Origin: Pseudoteredinibacter isoporae
Lineage (GTDB): Bacteria; Pseudomonadota; Gammaproteobacteria; Pseudomonadales; Cellvibrionaceae
Direction: 5' to 3'
DNA length: 64,000 nt
NCBI RefSeq assembly: GCF_011602085.1
Contig: NZ_JAAONY010000002.1
Location: 62,001-126,000, forward strand
The translations under genes were made by a program, and so were the position numbers. Position 1 is the stretch's first letter. Each line of letters starts with the position of its first letter. Shown piece after piece: positions 1 through 7,778 of the stretch. The notes beneath the pieces are model-generated. The model was given only the letters and a program-made list of their open reading frames with translations, was not told the origin of the DNA and ran no database searches.

Positions 1-1849
1 GGAAAGCAATCATGTCATCCTGATCTACACCATCACCGGAAATTCCAATACCGCCGACCAGAGTATTGCCTTTATAAATAGGCACACTGCCCGGGAAAAT
101 CTGAATGCCGTTGGCAACATTGTTTCCGGCACTACTTGCCGTTCCACCAAACGGAACACCGACACAATTCGGACCAACATCTTCTGCTTGCAATCCGGCG
201 ACGTGTAATAAATGGCTGACCACGGCATTCATTGCCAAATCCAGTTGCAGTCCGGTTGAAAACGGGCTCCACTCGCCTGCCGGCTTACTCAGTGGCCCTG
301 GAGGCGCATTATCAATACCGTCTGGATAAAACGGTCTGGACAGGTTACCGCCAGCCCGGTCTGAAAACGCGATGCCATTACGCAACGCTGAACTGTCTTC
401 CAGAAAATCCGCCAGCGCTTGCACATAGTTGGCAATATCGATTTCACGTTTGGGACTCAAATCCGGATTCAAATATTGGGTCAGCGGAAGGTTTTGTAGG
501 AAATCCGCCGCACCGGTAGAAGAAAAGAACGCCGCTGTACGGGCTTTCTGTAAAGACACATCGGCACCGAAAATAGGCGCATCGCGTGTCCGCGCCATAC
601 CGAGCACATCGCCATTGGCATCCACCACTGAAATAGTTACCCTCGCCTGGGTACTCAGTGGGCGGCGAATCTGTGCCCGCGCTTGATTGGCTACGCCCAG
701 GGCTTCATCGATAATGGCCTGTACTTCTTCGGCACTTAACTCGGTGCCTGCGGTTGGAGGAAACCGGTCTTGCCCGGCGGCATCCACAAACACAAACGCG
801 TCACGACCGGGATACGTTGTGGTATCCGCACGAATCCCGGAATCGGCCTGGCCAAAAGCTCGGCCATCACGCAATGGGACATCGAGATAATCCGGTACAG
901 TGATGTATTGACCATCACTCGCGGTTAATGCTGCCGCACCACCTGGGGTCGCCGTCAGTTGACTGTATTCCACATCGCTGTAGCGCAACACCTTGCCATC
1001 AACGGTGATTCGATCTCCGCGACGATCAACAGGCGCTTCAAAACCCACCGTCGCGGCCAGCGCGATGAGTTCATCCTGATCCATATCGGAATCAGTGATG
1101 ACTTTATCAATGGTGTAAATAAAATCACCCGCAATTACGCCTACGCCACCGACCGGTACATTATCTTTGTACAGGGGAAAACCACCGGGGTCGGCAGACA
1201 AACCCAATGGAGATTGCTTGGGGCCAATGCCTGGAACCGAGTTATCGAGCGTAAAATCCGAGCAGGCAAACTGACTGAACTGTACACCAAATAATGGGCC
1301 GGCCGGTTGGACTCGTTCGCCCGGGTTAAAGTGTTCCTGAACAATCTGGTTCGCTACGCGGCTGCTGAAAGCATTGCCTTCGGTTGACAGATAAGCTCCG
1401 GTAATCGCTTTTGAAATAGCAGCGAGTGCATCAGCACCTACAGCAAGGGGCAGCTCAATGTTTTCCAGGCCGCCGTCAATATCACTTGGTCCAGTATTAT
1501 TCGTGGAGATCAGCAGCGATTTACTGGTATCGATGTCCGCCGTGCGGTACACCGCGAGCACATTGCCGACTCGATCTACAACCGCAATAGTAGCCGCAAC
1601 GCCCAATGCTTTGGCTTCTGCAACAGCCTGCTGGACAACAACTTCGACTTCAGCACTGCGCAGGAACGAGTCAGCCGTAGCACAGCCACCCTCGCACACA
1701 ACCGGTGGCGGAGGGGGTGGTGGCGTTGGGGTTCCCTGATTGGGCGCGGTACCGGATCCCCCGCCGCCACCGCCACAGCTTAACAAGCTGAGAGAGGCAG
1801 CGGCCAAGAGCCATTGTTTAAGACTGAATCCTTTACGGCTTAATCTCAT
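1..1849 (-). CDS. Lipoprotein with two GlcG/HbpS-like heme-binding domains (3' end outside window)
   Basis: The reading frame stays open from the ATG at 1849 down to base 1, so the C-terminus is missing. The N-terminus is a lipoprotein signal with lipobox LLSC, followed by a glycine run and a proline run, so the mature protein is probably lipid-anchored in the envelope. Two copies of a GlcG/HbpS (DUF336-type) domain follow. The first has the segments ALGVAATIAVVDRVGNVLAV and YKDNVPVGGVGVIAGD; the second has ARVTISVVDANGDVLGMART and YKGNTLVGGIGISGDG. This family includes haem-binding and redox-sensing proteins, but the ligand here is inferred. Its ATG overlaps the stop of the upstream decaheme cytochrome gene (ATGA), so the two are probably translationally coupled and it belongs to the same redox operon. 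Confidence 0.8.
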   Translation of the reverse strand, partial: MRLSRKGFSLKQWLLAAASLSLLSCGGGGGGSGTAPNQGTPTPPPPPPPVVCEGGCATADSFLRSAEVEVVVQQAVAEAKALGVAATIAVVDRVGNVLAVYRTADIDTSKSLLISTNNTGPSDIDGGLENIELPLAVGADALAAISKAITGAYLSTEGNAFSSRVANQIVQEHFNPGERVQPAGPLFGVQFSQFACSDFTLDNSVPGIGPKQSPLGLSADPGGFPLYKDNVPVGGVGVIAGDFIYTIDKVITDSDMDQDELIALAATVGFEAPVDRRGDRITVDGKVLRYSDVEYSQLTATPGGAAALTASDGQYITVPDYLDVPLRDGRAFGQADSGIRADTTTYPGRDAFVFVDAAGQDRFPPTAGTELSAEEVQAIIDEALGVANQARAQIRRPLSTQARVTISVVDANGDVLGMARTRDAPIFGADVSLQKARTAAFFSSTGAADFLQNLPLTQYLNPDLSPKREIDIANYVQALADFLEDSSALRNGIAFSDRAGGNLSRPFYPDGIDNAPPGPLSKPAGEWSPFSTGLQLDLAMNAVVSHLLHVAGLQAEDVGPNCVGVPFGGTASSAGNNVANGIQIFPGSVPIYKGNTLVGGIGISGDGVDQDDMIAF

Positions 1850-3585
1850 GGTGTTTTTTGCTCCAACACAGCAGGCATTTGTTTTACCCAAATCGCCTGG
1901 TTTCCTGGTATGTGGTAATTGTGGCAGGCCACACAATCAAGTGGCGCAGCGTGCTCGGCTTGATCGTCGTGACATTGCAAACAGTTCTCGCGACCTGGAA
2001 TAAGAATGTCATGGCTTTCTGCAGACTCCCCCGCCTTATGGCAGTCCTGACAGATTTCATCCACCGGCGCATCACGCAACAACAAATGCGTTGCATGGTT
2101 AAAGCGGCCCTGGGAATACCAATCGTTATTGAGTTTGACGGGTTTGACCGTCCAGAAGCTATCTGCCGAAGGCTTCCCATCGATCTGTCGGGCCTCGGTT
2201 TTCTCAACTTCGTGGCAAGTAATACAACCGATCTTGGTGAACTGATTTTCCAGCTCCAGTGCCGCGCGCTCGCGTCCGCAATCCAAAGCGCCTTTTTGGC
2301 AACGTTCCAGATCACGACGTTTGCCGGGTACGCGGCGCACATGATCAATGCCTTCTACGCCGGAATCCGGATCCGCAAACATACGAATGTAATATTCTTC
2401 CAGCGTTTGTTTTACTAACAATGGAGAACCATGGGGCAATTGGCGAGTGGGTTCTGCATCGTCAAAACCCAAACCGTGACAGTCTCGGCACATGCCTTCC
2501 ATGGTAATGGGTTCAAAGTGTTCTTTATCGGCACTCAAGACATGACAAGACTTACATTCCAAAGCTTCGCCGCTCTCTTGGCTTTGAACTTTGTCCACGT
2601 CCAAATGCAAATCGTGGGGAAACTTCAATTGGGAGTTTTCTTTCAACTCCGAGCTGTATGGAATACGCGACAGCTCCCACTTGAAGCCATCAAAGCCCAA
2701 CAAGCCCAAACGAAATTCAGGGTGTGTTTTTTCATTGAAGCCCGACACATTCGCAACCGAATCTTCCGCGTTTACATTGCCGAGATTGGCAATATTACCG
2801 TGGCAATCTACACAAAGAGATTGATCTTTAATGATAATGGTTGCCGGCTCGTTATGTTCCTTGTGACAGCTGCCGCAACGGTATTCTTCGAAGGCTGGGA
2901 TTGCGGGATGTTTTGAGTGAACATGTTGTTCAGTGTTGCTGTGACAAGACAAGCAAGCCTGATCCTGAACCATTTCAAAGGGTTTCGCGTGGCAACTGGT
3001 GCAATCGTCACCAATGGCCGGAATGCGATGGGCCGGTATCAAGGGACCACTCGACCAATGTTTATCTGTTGGAATGCCAACTTTGGCCAGAGTCTTTCGA
3101 GCGTCGCTGTCATACATCGACCACAAAGGAAAACCCAGGGCAAACACCAGCACCAACGCCGACACGATATAAGCCAGGCTGCGATTGTAGCCCAGGCCCT
3201 TTAAATCGGTTTTAAAACGTTGCTTGGTGGAGTGTTTTACTTCGGCATCGATTTCAAATTCGAGTGCACAGGCAAAACCGGCAGGTGGTGAAACCAACTC
3301 TACACTGTGCCGACCGATTGTAAGCTTCTGCCCTATTTTCAGGACGCCCTTACTCAGCGGTTGACCGTCCAGTTCAACACGGCAGTTTTTAGCACACTCA
3401 AATTTTGCGGACTGGTTATCGATCGCAGTTATCACAAGATGTTTAGCTGCGACATCTTCACCGGCCAGCTGTACCAGTTGGCCCTCGCCGGAGCCAATCT
3501 GTATCGCCGACGACTCGAGCTGGCTATCGTTTTGATCGATAACCTTGTTCCCGGTCTTTCTTGTTTGTCGTATTAAATAAAGCAT
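1846..3585 (-). CDS. Membrane-anchored decaheme cytochrome c with FHA-like N-terminal domain
   Basis: This 579-residue protein has three parts. Residues 1-100 look like an FHA-type beta sandwich, with an IGSGEG start, a KHLVI strand and an LDGQPL turn. A single membrane segment lies at about 136-157. From about residue 195 to the end there are ten CxxCH haem-attachment motifs (CTSCH, CLSCH, CGSCH, CVDCH, CKSCH, CRDCH, CITCH, CQDCH, CLQCH, CVACH). The topology should put the FHA-like head in the cytoplasm and the haems in the periplasm, where c-type maturation takes place. It starts 3 bases after the cytochrome b gene and overlaps the lipoprotein gene downstream. The likely role is to take electrons from the cytochrome b and pass them to a periplasmic or outer-membrane acceptor. 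The haem count is read directly; the FHA assignment is by pattern and less certain. Confidence 0.85.
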   Translation of the reverse strand: MLYLIRQTRKTGNKVIDQNDSQLESSAIQIGSGEGQLVQLAGEDVAAKHLVITAIDNQSAKFECAKNCRVELDGQPLSKGVLKIGQKLTIGRHSVELVSPPAGFACALEFEIDAEVKHSTKQRFKTDLKGLGYNRSLAYIVSALVLVFALGFPLWSMYDSDARKTLAKVGIPTDKHWSSGPLIPAHRIPAIGDDCTSCHAKPFEMVQDQACLSCHSNTEQHVHSKHPAIPAFEEYRCGSCHKEHNEPATIIIKDQSLCVDCHGNIANLGNVNAEDSVANVSGFNEKTHPEFRLGLLGFDGFKWELSRIPYSSELKENSQLKFPHDLHLDVDKVQSQESGEALECKSCHVLSADKEHFEPITMEGMCRDCHGLGFDDAEPTRQLPHGSPLLVKQTLEEYYIRMFADPDSGVEGIDHVRRVPGKRRDLERCQKGALDCGRERAALELENQFTKIGCITCHEVEKTEARQIDGKPSADSFWTVKPVKLNNDWYSQGRFNHATHLLLRDAPVDEICQDCHKAGESAESHDILIPGRENCLQCHDDQAEHAAPLDCVACHNYHIPGNQAIWVKQMPAVLEQKTP

Positions 3586-3588
3586 GGC

Positions 3589-4479
3589 TTACCAGTATAA
3601 AAAAACGGTCACAATGTGGATGATCAGGGCCACAATTAAAATAATTGTTGTTGGAATATGAAACAGCAACCAGACTTTCAATCTGGCCTGCAAACTGATT
3701 TCCCGTCTGATGCGGTTCAACAGCTCACGGCGGCGGCCGAAAATGTACAGGATGTCCTGCAGATCCTGGGCCTCCTGTTTTTTACTGACATTGGGAATAC
3801 GCTTGGCAATATAGTCAATCGCCGCCTGTTGATTGTGGTTGTCCACCACAGTGGTGCGACTCTGATTGTCTTCTGATGCGCTCAGCTCAACTTTTGAATT
3901 GTCCTGCCCCTTCAGTTGACTCCACAGACCACCACCAAGACTGGTACGGGCGATTGCACTGTTGATCAGGGTTTGAATGTCGGTGTTACAGCGTGAGGCA
4001 ATGTCCTTGCCCTGCTGATCGAGATCATCCAACTCGGCAAAGCGTTGATCGAGGCTCTGGTTACTGCGATTTTGGGAAAGTTTGTCCGGGAAACGCAAAT
4101 AGGCGTACAAACCATAGAAGCCGCTGAAAATGACAATGCACATCAGCACATAGGCCAGCGTGTGCACATTCCAACCAAACTGAAAGGCACAGTGCAGAGT
4201 GGCGATAATCAAAAGACTGGTGCCCAGATAAATATGCGCCGAGGTCCAACCCTGAACGGTACCCATTGTCGAAGAGTAACGACGTTTGCGCACACCGAGG
4301 TATGCCAGCCATACAATCAGCAAGGCACCTACCGTGCCCAGTACATAACCCTGCCAGGTTCCACCATTAGGTGGGCGCCAGCCTTCCTGACTGAAATAGA
4401 TCGCTGTCGAACTAATCAATAAAAACAGCGCCAACCAAAAATAGCGCCCGCCTTTATACTCTAATATATTGTTATACAT
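3589..4479 (-). CDS. Probable diheme membrane cytochrome b
   Basis: This 296-residue protein has four clustered N-terminal membrane segments (about 13-30, 44-63, 81-100, 105-125), a long polar cytoplasmic stretch (about 130-265) and a final segment at about 270-294. Histidines are spaced as in bis-histidine b-type cytochromes: two lie 15 apart in the third segment (HIYLG to HCAF), another is at the start of the fourth, and two lie 14 apart in the last (HIP to HIV). This fits two haems, one near each face of the membrane. It lies between the FAD/FeS oxidoreductase (43 bases upstream) and the decaheme cytochrome (3 bases downstream), which suggests it carries electrons across the inner membrane. 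I could not assign it to a named family; cytochrome b561-like or ferric-reductase-like is the best description. Confidence 0.72.
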   Translation of the reverse strand: MYNNILEYKGGRYFWLALFLLISSTAIYFSQEGWRPPNGGTWQGYVLGTVGALLIVWLAYLGVRKRRYSSTMGTVQGWTSAHIYLGTSLLIIATLHCAFQFGWNVHTLAYVLMCIVIFSGFYGLYAYLRFPDKLSQNRSNQSLDQRFAELDDLDQQGKDIASRCNTDIQTLINSAIARTSLGGGLWSQLKGQDNSKVELSASEDNQSRTTVVDNHNQQAAIDYIAKRIPNVSKKQEAQDLQDILYIFGRRRELLNRIRREISLQARLKVWLLFHIPTTIILIVALIIHIVTVFLYW

Positions 4480-4522
4480 AGCTGTTTCTTAGTTCTTCTT
4501 ATTACCAGTTTGATTGCTCATA

Positions 4523-7147
4523 TTAAGGAGCGATCAATTCAACAAACTGTTCAGGGTTGAGGCGCTCAACCGCACCCACCGGACAAGAACGCACGCAAGC
4601 AGGCCCGCCTTTCTGACCAACACAGGCATCGCATTTGACGGCTTTTTTGCCTTTATCCAGCGCTTCGCTGGAAGGTTGATAAGCCGGGTCCTGGCCTGGG
4701 CCATTGCCGCGACCGAACAACATCCATTGCAACAAGCCAGGTTTCTTCGGTGCATCGTAAGCCAGCTTAATGACATCGTACGGACAATTGGTTTCACAGT
4801 TACCGCAACCAATGCAGCTGTTATCGATAAAGACTTCGCCAGTCACTGCACGGTGAATAGCATTGGCCGGGCAATCCTTCATACAGTGGGGCATTTCGCA
4901 ATGGCGACAGGAAATCGCAACATTGATATGTCCGTAGCGCTGGCCTGATTTACGATCCAGGCGACTGATACCGCCGTGGGTTTCTGCGCAGGCTTTTTCA
5001 CAGTTATCACAGCCAACACAGAGCTTTTCATCAATGATCAGTGCACTGGTTGACTCACCCAGGCCCTCGCCCATCAGGAAGGAGATCATCGACCCACCCT
5101 CAGGCAATGATTCCATCTGGTTTGAAATCTTGAGTTTTTCGCTGGTTGCCGCCTGAATATCGTGAACGCGCTCGGGATCTTGCTTCAATAACGCGAGGAA
5201 TTCCTTCTGTTTGATCAGCAGCGCCTCTACACGCACGGTGGCCCGGGCCGATTCCCTCCGTGTTTTGTCACCCATCAACGCCATCTGGCCAATCATCTGG
5301 CCTGACTGGGCCTGACCGATCACGACAGATCTCTCACTGCGCTCGCGCTGCAGGCTGACGGTACCGCTGCGAATGAGATAGAGGCAATCGCCTTCATCGC
5401 CTTCCTGATACAAATAATCGCCGGCGTTAAAGGTTTTGGTTTCGGTATTCTGGGCAATATCACGCAGATCCGCCGTATCGGCATCGGGTGCAAAATACTG
5501 TTGCAGGAAGCGCACCACGAATATCCAGTCAATCCCTCCAAGAATTTCTTCATTGGAGTTCATTAACTTCACCATGGTGCGACGCGGAGTTTCAATCAGA
5601 ATGGTATCGTCACCCGCGATGGCATTACCCACTCTTGGACGGCCAGATAATAAACTCATCTCACCGAAGAACTGCCCGGGTTTTATGATCTGGCGATGTT
5701 GGCCGTCTGCAGATTCCAGTATGACTTCACCTTCTACCACGGTCAGGAAGGTATTGCTGTAATCCCCATGACGATAAATATAATCACCCGCCTTAATCAG
5801 CTTGGTAATTTTAGGGCTCGCCGGTGGCGTTTCGCGTTCGGCCTTGCTGACTTTTTTACCCTTCTGTTCCAGCTTGGCGATACGCTGTTCTTTCTTCTCT
5901 TTGAGTTCGGCAAACCGGGTATCTTTTACTTGGTCAGCCTGAAGTTTAAGCTGGGAAAGAATGTCTTCGTCCGCCTGGGATACCAAAATATCACTTTCAA
6001 TAACCAACTCTCTAAACGCGAGCGTATTCATACGACGGAACATAGGAATACGTTGTTGATAAAGGCTTAGAATTTCCTCGACATCACTGACATAAGGCAG
6101 CATTTTAAGCTGCAAATCGAGAATGGGGTGATCTGCCGGCTTAACTTCATTACCCCGAATGTATTCGACAACATCGTAGCCCTGGTTCATCGCCTGTTTG
6201 ATCAGCGGGTAGCCACCCAGAGCGCCAATCACGTAAATCCCTTTAACATTGGATTCGTAGCGACCACTCAGTTCAGGAATCGCGTCGGGCTTATCGCTTG
6301 GAAATTCAATACCGCAGGATTCGATAAACTTTCTTGGAGGAATGGCGCCAAGGCGCGCAATGATTCGGTGACAGGGGATATCCACTTCACCCTCTGGGGT
6401 ATCCAATGTCAGCACCCCGGCTTGCCCTGCGGTATCCGGCAGCGCTAAGCGTGCGACCGAAGAGCGATAATAGCAGTCAAAATCCAAATTTTTATCGTTA
6501 ATCGCCGCAAGCACGGCATTCAAGTTACCCTCTTTCGCCCGGCTGAATTCCTCTCGCCGGTTGATAATATAAACTTTGTTTTGTTTCGCGAGGCCCAGGG
6601 CATTTTCAATGGCGGCGTCACCAGCGCCCACCACCACAATGGTTTCGTCTTTGTATTCATCAGGATCATCAAGCTGGTACTGAACAAAATCCGAATCGTC
6701 ACCGCTAACCCCAAGCTTACGAGGGTTACCCTGCATACCAATCGCCAGAATGATATTTTTCGCCTGAATGCTCTCGCCGCCCGCGAAGCCGATGGTGAAG
6801 TTCCCGGCCTCACCACTGATAGAGGTCACTTCCGACTGATAGCGAATGTTGATTTCTTTTTCTTTAATCCCTTCGTCCCAGCTGTTCAGGATTTCTTCTC
6901 GCTTACCCGAAGTAAACTCAATCGGACTGCGCAGATCGAGAAAACCGGGCTCGTCCATTACATGCTTGCCTTTCTGATAACGATAAATCGTTTTGGCAGC
7001 GTGTTTGAAACCTTCCAAAAGGATGTGAGTGTAGGGATGATTGGGGTCGTTTTTACGAGCTTGCTGATCATATTCAGCCGCTCTTGCCGCCGCACTAAGC
7101 CCTGCGGGCCCAGAACCGATTACGGCTATCTCGTAAATATCAGACAT
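4523..7147 (-). CDS. FAD/NAD(P) oxidoreductase fused to two cyclic-nucleotide-binding domains and a four-cluster ferredoxin
   Basis: This 874-residue multidomain protein lacks any signal peptide. Residues 1-335 are a thioredoxin-reductase-like flavoprotein module with an FAD-binding GSGPAGL at 11-17, an NAD(P)-binding GAGDAAIEN at about 174-182 and a closing GALGG motif. It has no CxxC redox pair, as in YpdA-type proteins. A charged, probably helical linker follows. Two Crp-like cNMP-binding folds lie at about 445-530 and 570-660. The first keeps the cassette Glu and Arg (GE at 495-496, Arg505), while the second has Gln at position 621. From about 705 there are four cysteine clusters as in DmsB/HybA-type ferredoxins (CVGCDNCEKAC, CRHCEMPHC, CIGCGNCETNC and a last spaced set). 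A likely role is NAD(P)H oxidation feeding the adjacent cytochrome b, gated by a nucleotide. The start has AAAGG five bases upstream. Confidence 0.88.
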   Translation of the reverse strand: MSDIYEIAVIGSGPAGLSAAARAAEYDQQARKNDPNHPYTHILLEGFKHAAKTIYRYQKGKHVMDEPGFLDLRSPIEFTSGKREEILNSWDEGIKEKEINIRYQSEVTSISGEAGNFTIGFAGGESIQAKNIILAIGMQGNPRKLGVSGDDSDFVQYQLDDPDEYKDETIVVVGAGDAAIENALGLAKQNKVYIINRREEFSRAKEGNLNAVLAAINDKNLDFDCYYRSSVARLALPDTAGQAGVLTLDTPEGEVDIPCHRIIARLGAIPPRKFIESCGIEFPSDKPDAIPELSGRYESNVKGIYVIGALGGYPLIKQAMNQGYDVVEYIRGNEVKPADHPILDLQLKMLPYVSDVEEILSLYQQRIPMFRRMNTLAFRELVIESDILVSQADEDILSQLKLQADQVKDTRFAELKEKKEQRIAKLEQKGKKVSKAERETPPASPKITKLIKAGDYIYRHGDYSNTFLTVVEGEVILESADGQHRQIIKPGQFFGEMSLLSGRPRVGNAIAGDDTILIETPRRTMVKLMNSNEEILGGIDWIFVVRFLQQYFAPDADTADLRDIAQNTETKTFNAGDYLYQEGDEGDCLYLIRSGTVSLQRERSERSVVIGQAQSGQMIGQMALMGDKTRRESARATVRVEALLIKQKEFLALLKQDPERVHDIQAATSEKLKISNQMESLPEGGSMISFLMGEGLGESTSALIIDEKLCVGCDNCEKACAETHGGISRLDRKSGQRYGHINVAISCRHCEMPHCMKDCPANAIHRAVTGEVFIDNSCIGCGNCETNCPYDVIKLAYDAPKKPGLLQWMLFGRGNGPGQDPAYQPSSEALDKGKKAVKCDACVGQKGGPACVRSCPVGAVERLNPEQFVELIAP

Positions 7148-7369
7148 GGAAGCCTTTCCTTATCAGCCTAATGCGTAATGGCTATTATTCTCATTCGGCC
7201 AAGCACACCTTAAGTACATCGAGAACAAATAGCGAAGCGACTCGATAAACAAAAACCACAAGCACAAAACGTCTATGCTTACGGCAATCTATAGTGCTAA
7301 CTCTGCGATTAATGCTGTCATTAAACCAACCAAACCGTTCGGCTGGCGTTCACGGTAATTCAAGTTGCC

Positions 7370-7386
7370 TGCCCCACGGTGGGACA
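7370..7386. promoter_or_regulatory. GC-rich inverted repeat, possible operator
   Basis: CCCAC-G-GTGGG is a perfect five-base inverted repeat around one base, extended by a further TG/CA pair on the outside after one mismatch. It lies about 220 bases upstream of the redox operon start in otherwise AT-rich DNA. It could be a regulator site, but no family is identified. Confidence 0.3.
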
Positions 7387-7536
7387 AGATCGGGAGGATA
7401 TTGGACACGCTGCGACGCAAACCCCACCCTCTTTTATTCTTTCGTTTTTATTGGCACCTTATCGAGAGTCATTCTTTTTTACTTCGATTTCTTATTAGAG
7501 ATGCCGGCTTTTAATATCTGGCGCTTGTCGCCTTTT

Positions 7537-7746
7537 TTATCTTTCTCTCAGTAGATCTTGCCAGTATTTTTCAGTGAGTGCGAGGTTTTTCAAACAGTCT
7601 TGCGGGCTTCCATGATCAGCTTCAGGTATCGCAAGTATTGTTTTTGCATCAGCTCTCACGCCAAATACTATTCTATTACGATCAGCTAATTTTTGTGACA
7701 CCACTTTTAGTGATTCACAAGCCTCTGCCTGGCGCCTAAACGCAAA
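7537..7746 (-). pseudogene. Possible remnant of a protein-coding gene, no start codon
   Basis: On the minus strand, 69 sense codons run open to a TAA at 7537-7539 and read like real protein, for example AEACESLKVVSQKLADRN and LALTEKYWQDLLRE. No ATG or well-placed GTG/TTG with a ribosome site begins the frame. Just upstream another frame reads MLCNLRLGARQ before its own stop, so a single-base frameshift near 7720 would join the two into one longer product that begins shortly after the tpsA stop. It may be a decayed small gene or a domain lost from the end of tpsA. No family is recognised. Confidence 0.3.
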
Positions 7747-7778
7747 TTACATAACATAAATGCGTAATGGGCTTTCAC

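Larger units (their letters stand above)
7148..7778. other. Intergenic region between tpsA and the redox operon
   Basis: There is no intact gene in these 631 bases. They probably carry the promoter of the minus-strand redox operon near 7150-7300. A degraded-looking coding remnant lies at 7537-7746, a GC-rich inverted repeat at 7370-7386, and a weak Fur-box-like 15-mer at 7179-7193 (about 10 of 14 positions match a 7-1-7 Fur motif). A short GC hairpin followed by six T residues on the plus strand (7520-7538) resembles a terminator but serves no recognised plus-strand gene. Composition is more AT-rich than the flanking genes. Confidence 0.6.

Noticed and set aside
1858-2418. Plus-strand open frame of 186 codons opposite the decaheme gene
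   Set aside because: The minus strand encodes ten CxxCH motifs here in one intact frame, which is decisive. The plus frame has no ribosome site.
7294-7554. Plus-strand open frame of 86 codons in the tpsA-redox gap
   Set aside because: It has no ribosome site, its sequence does not look like a protein, and it overlaps the better-looking minus-strand remnant.
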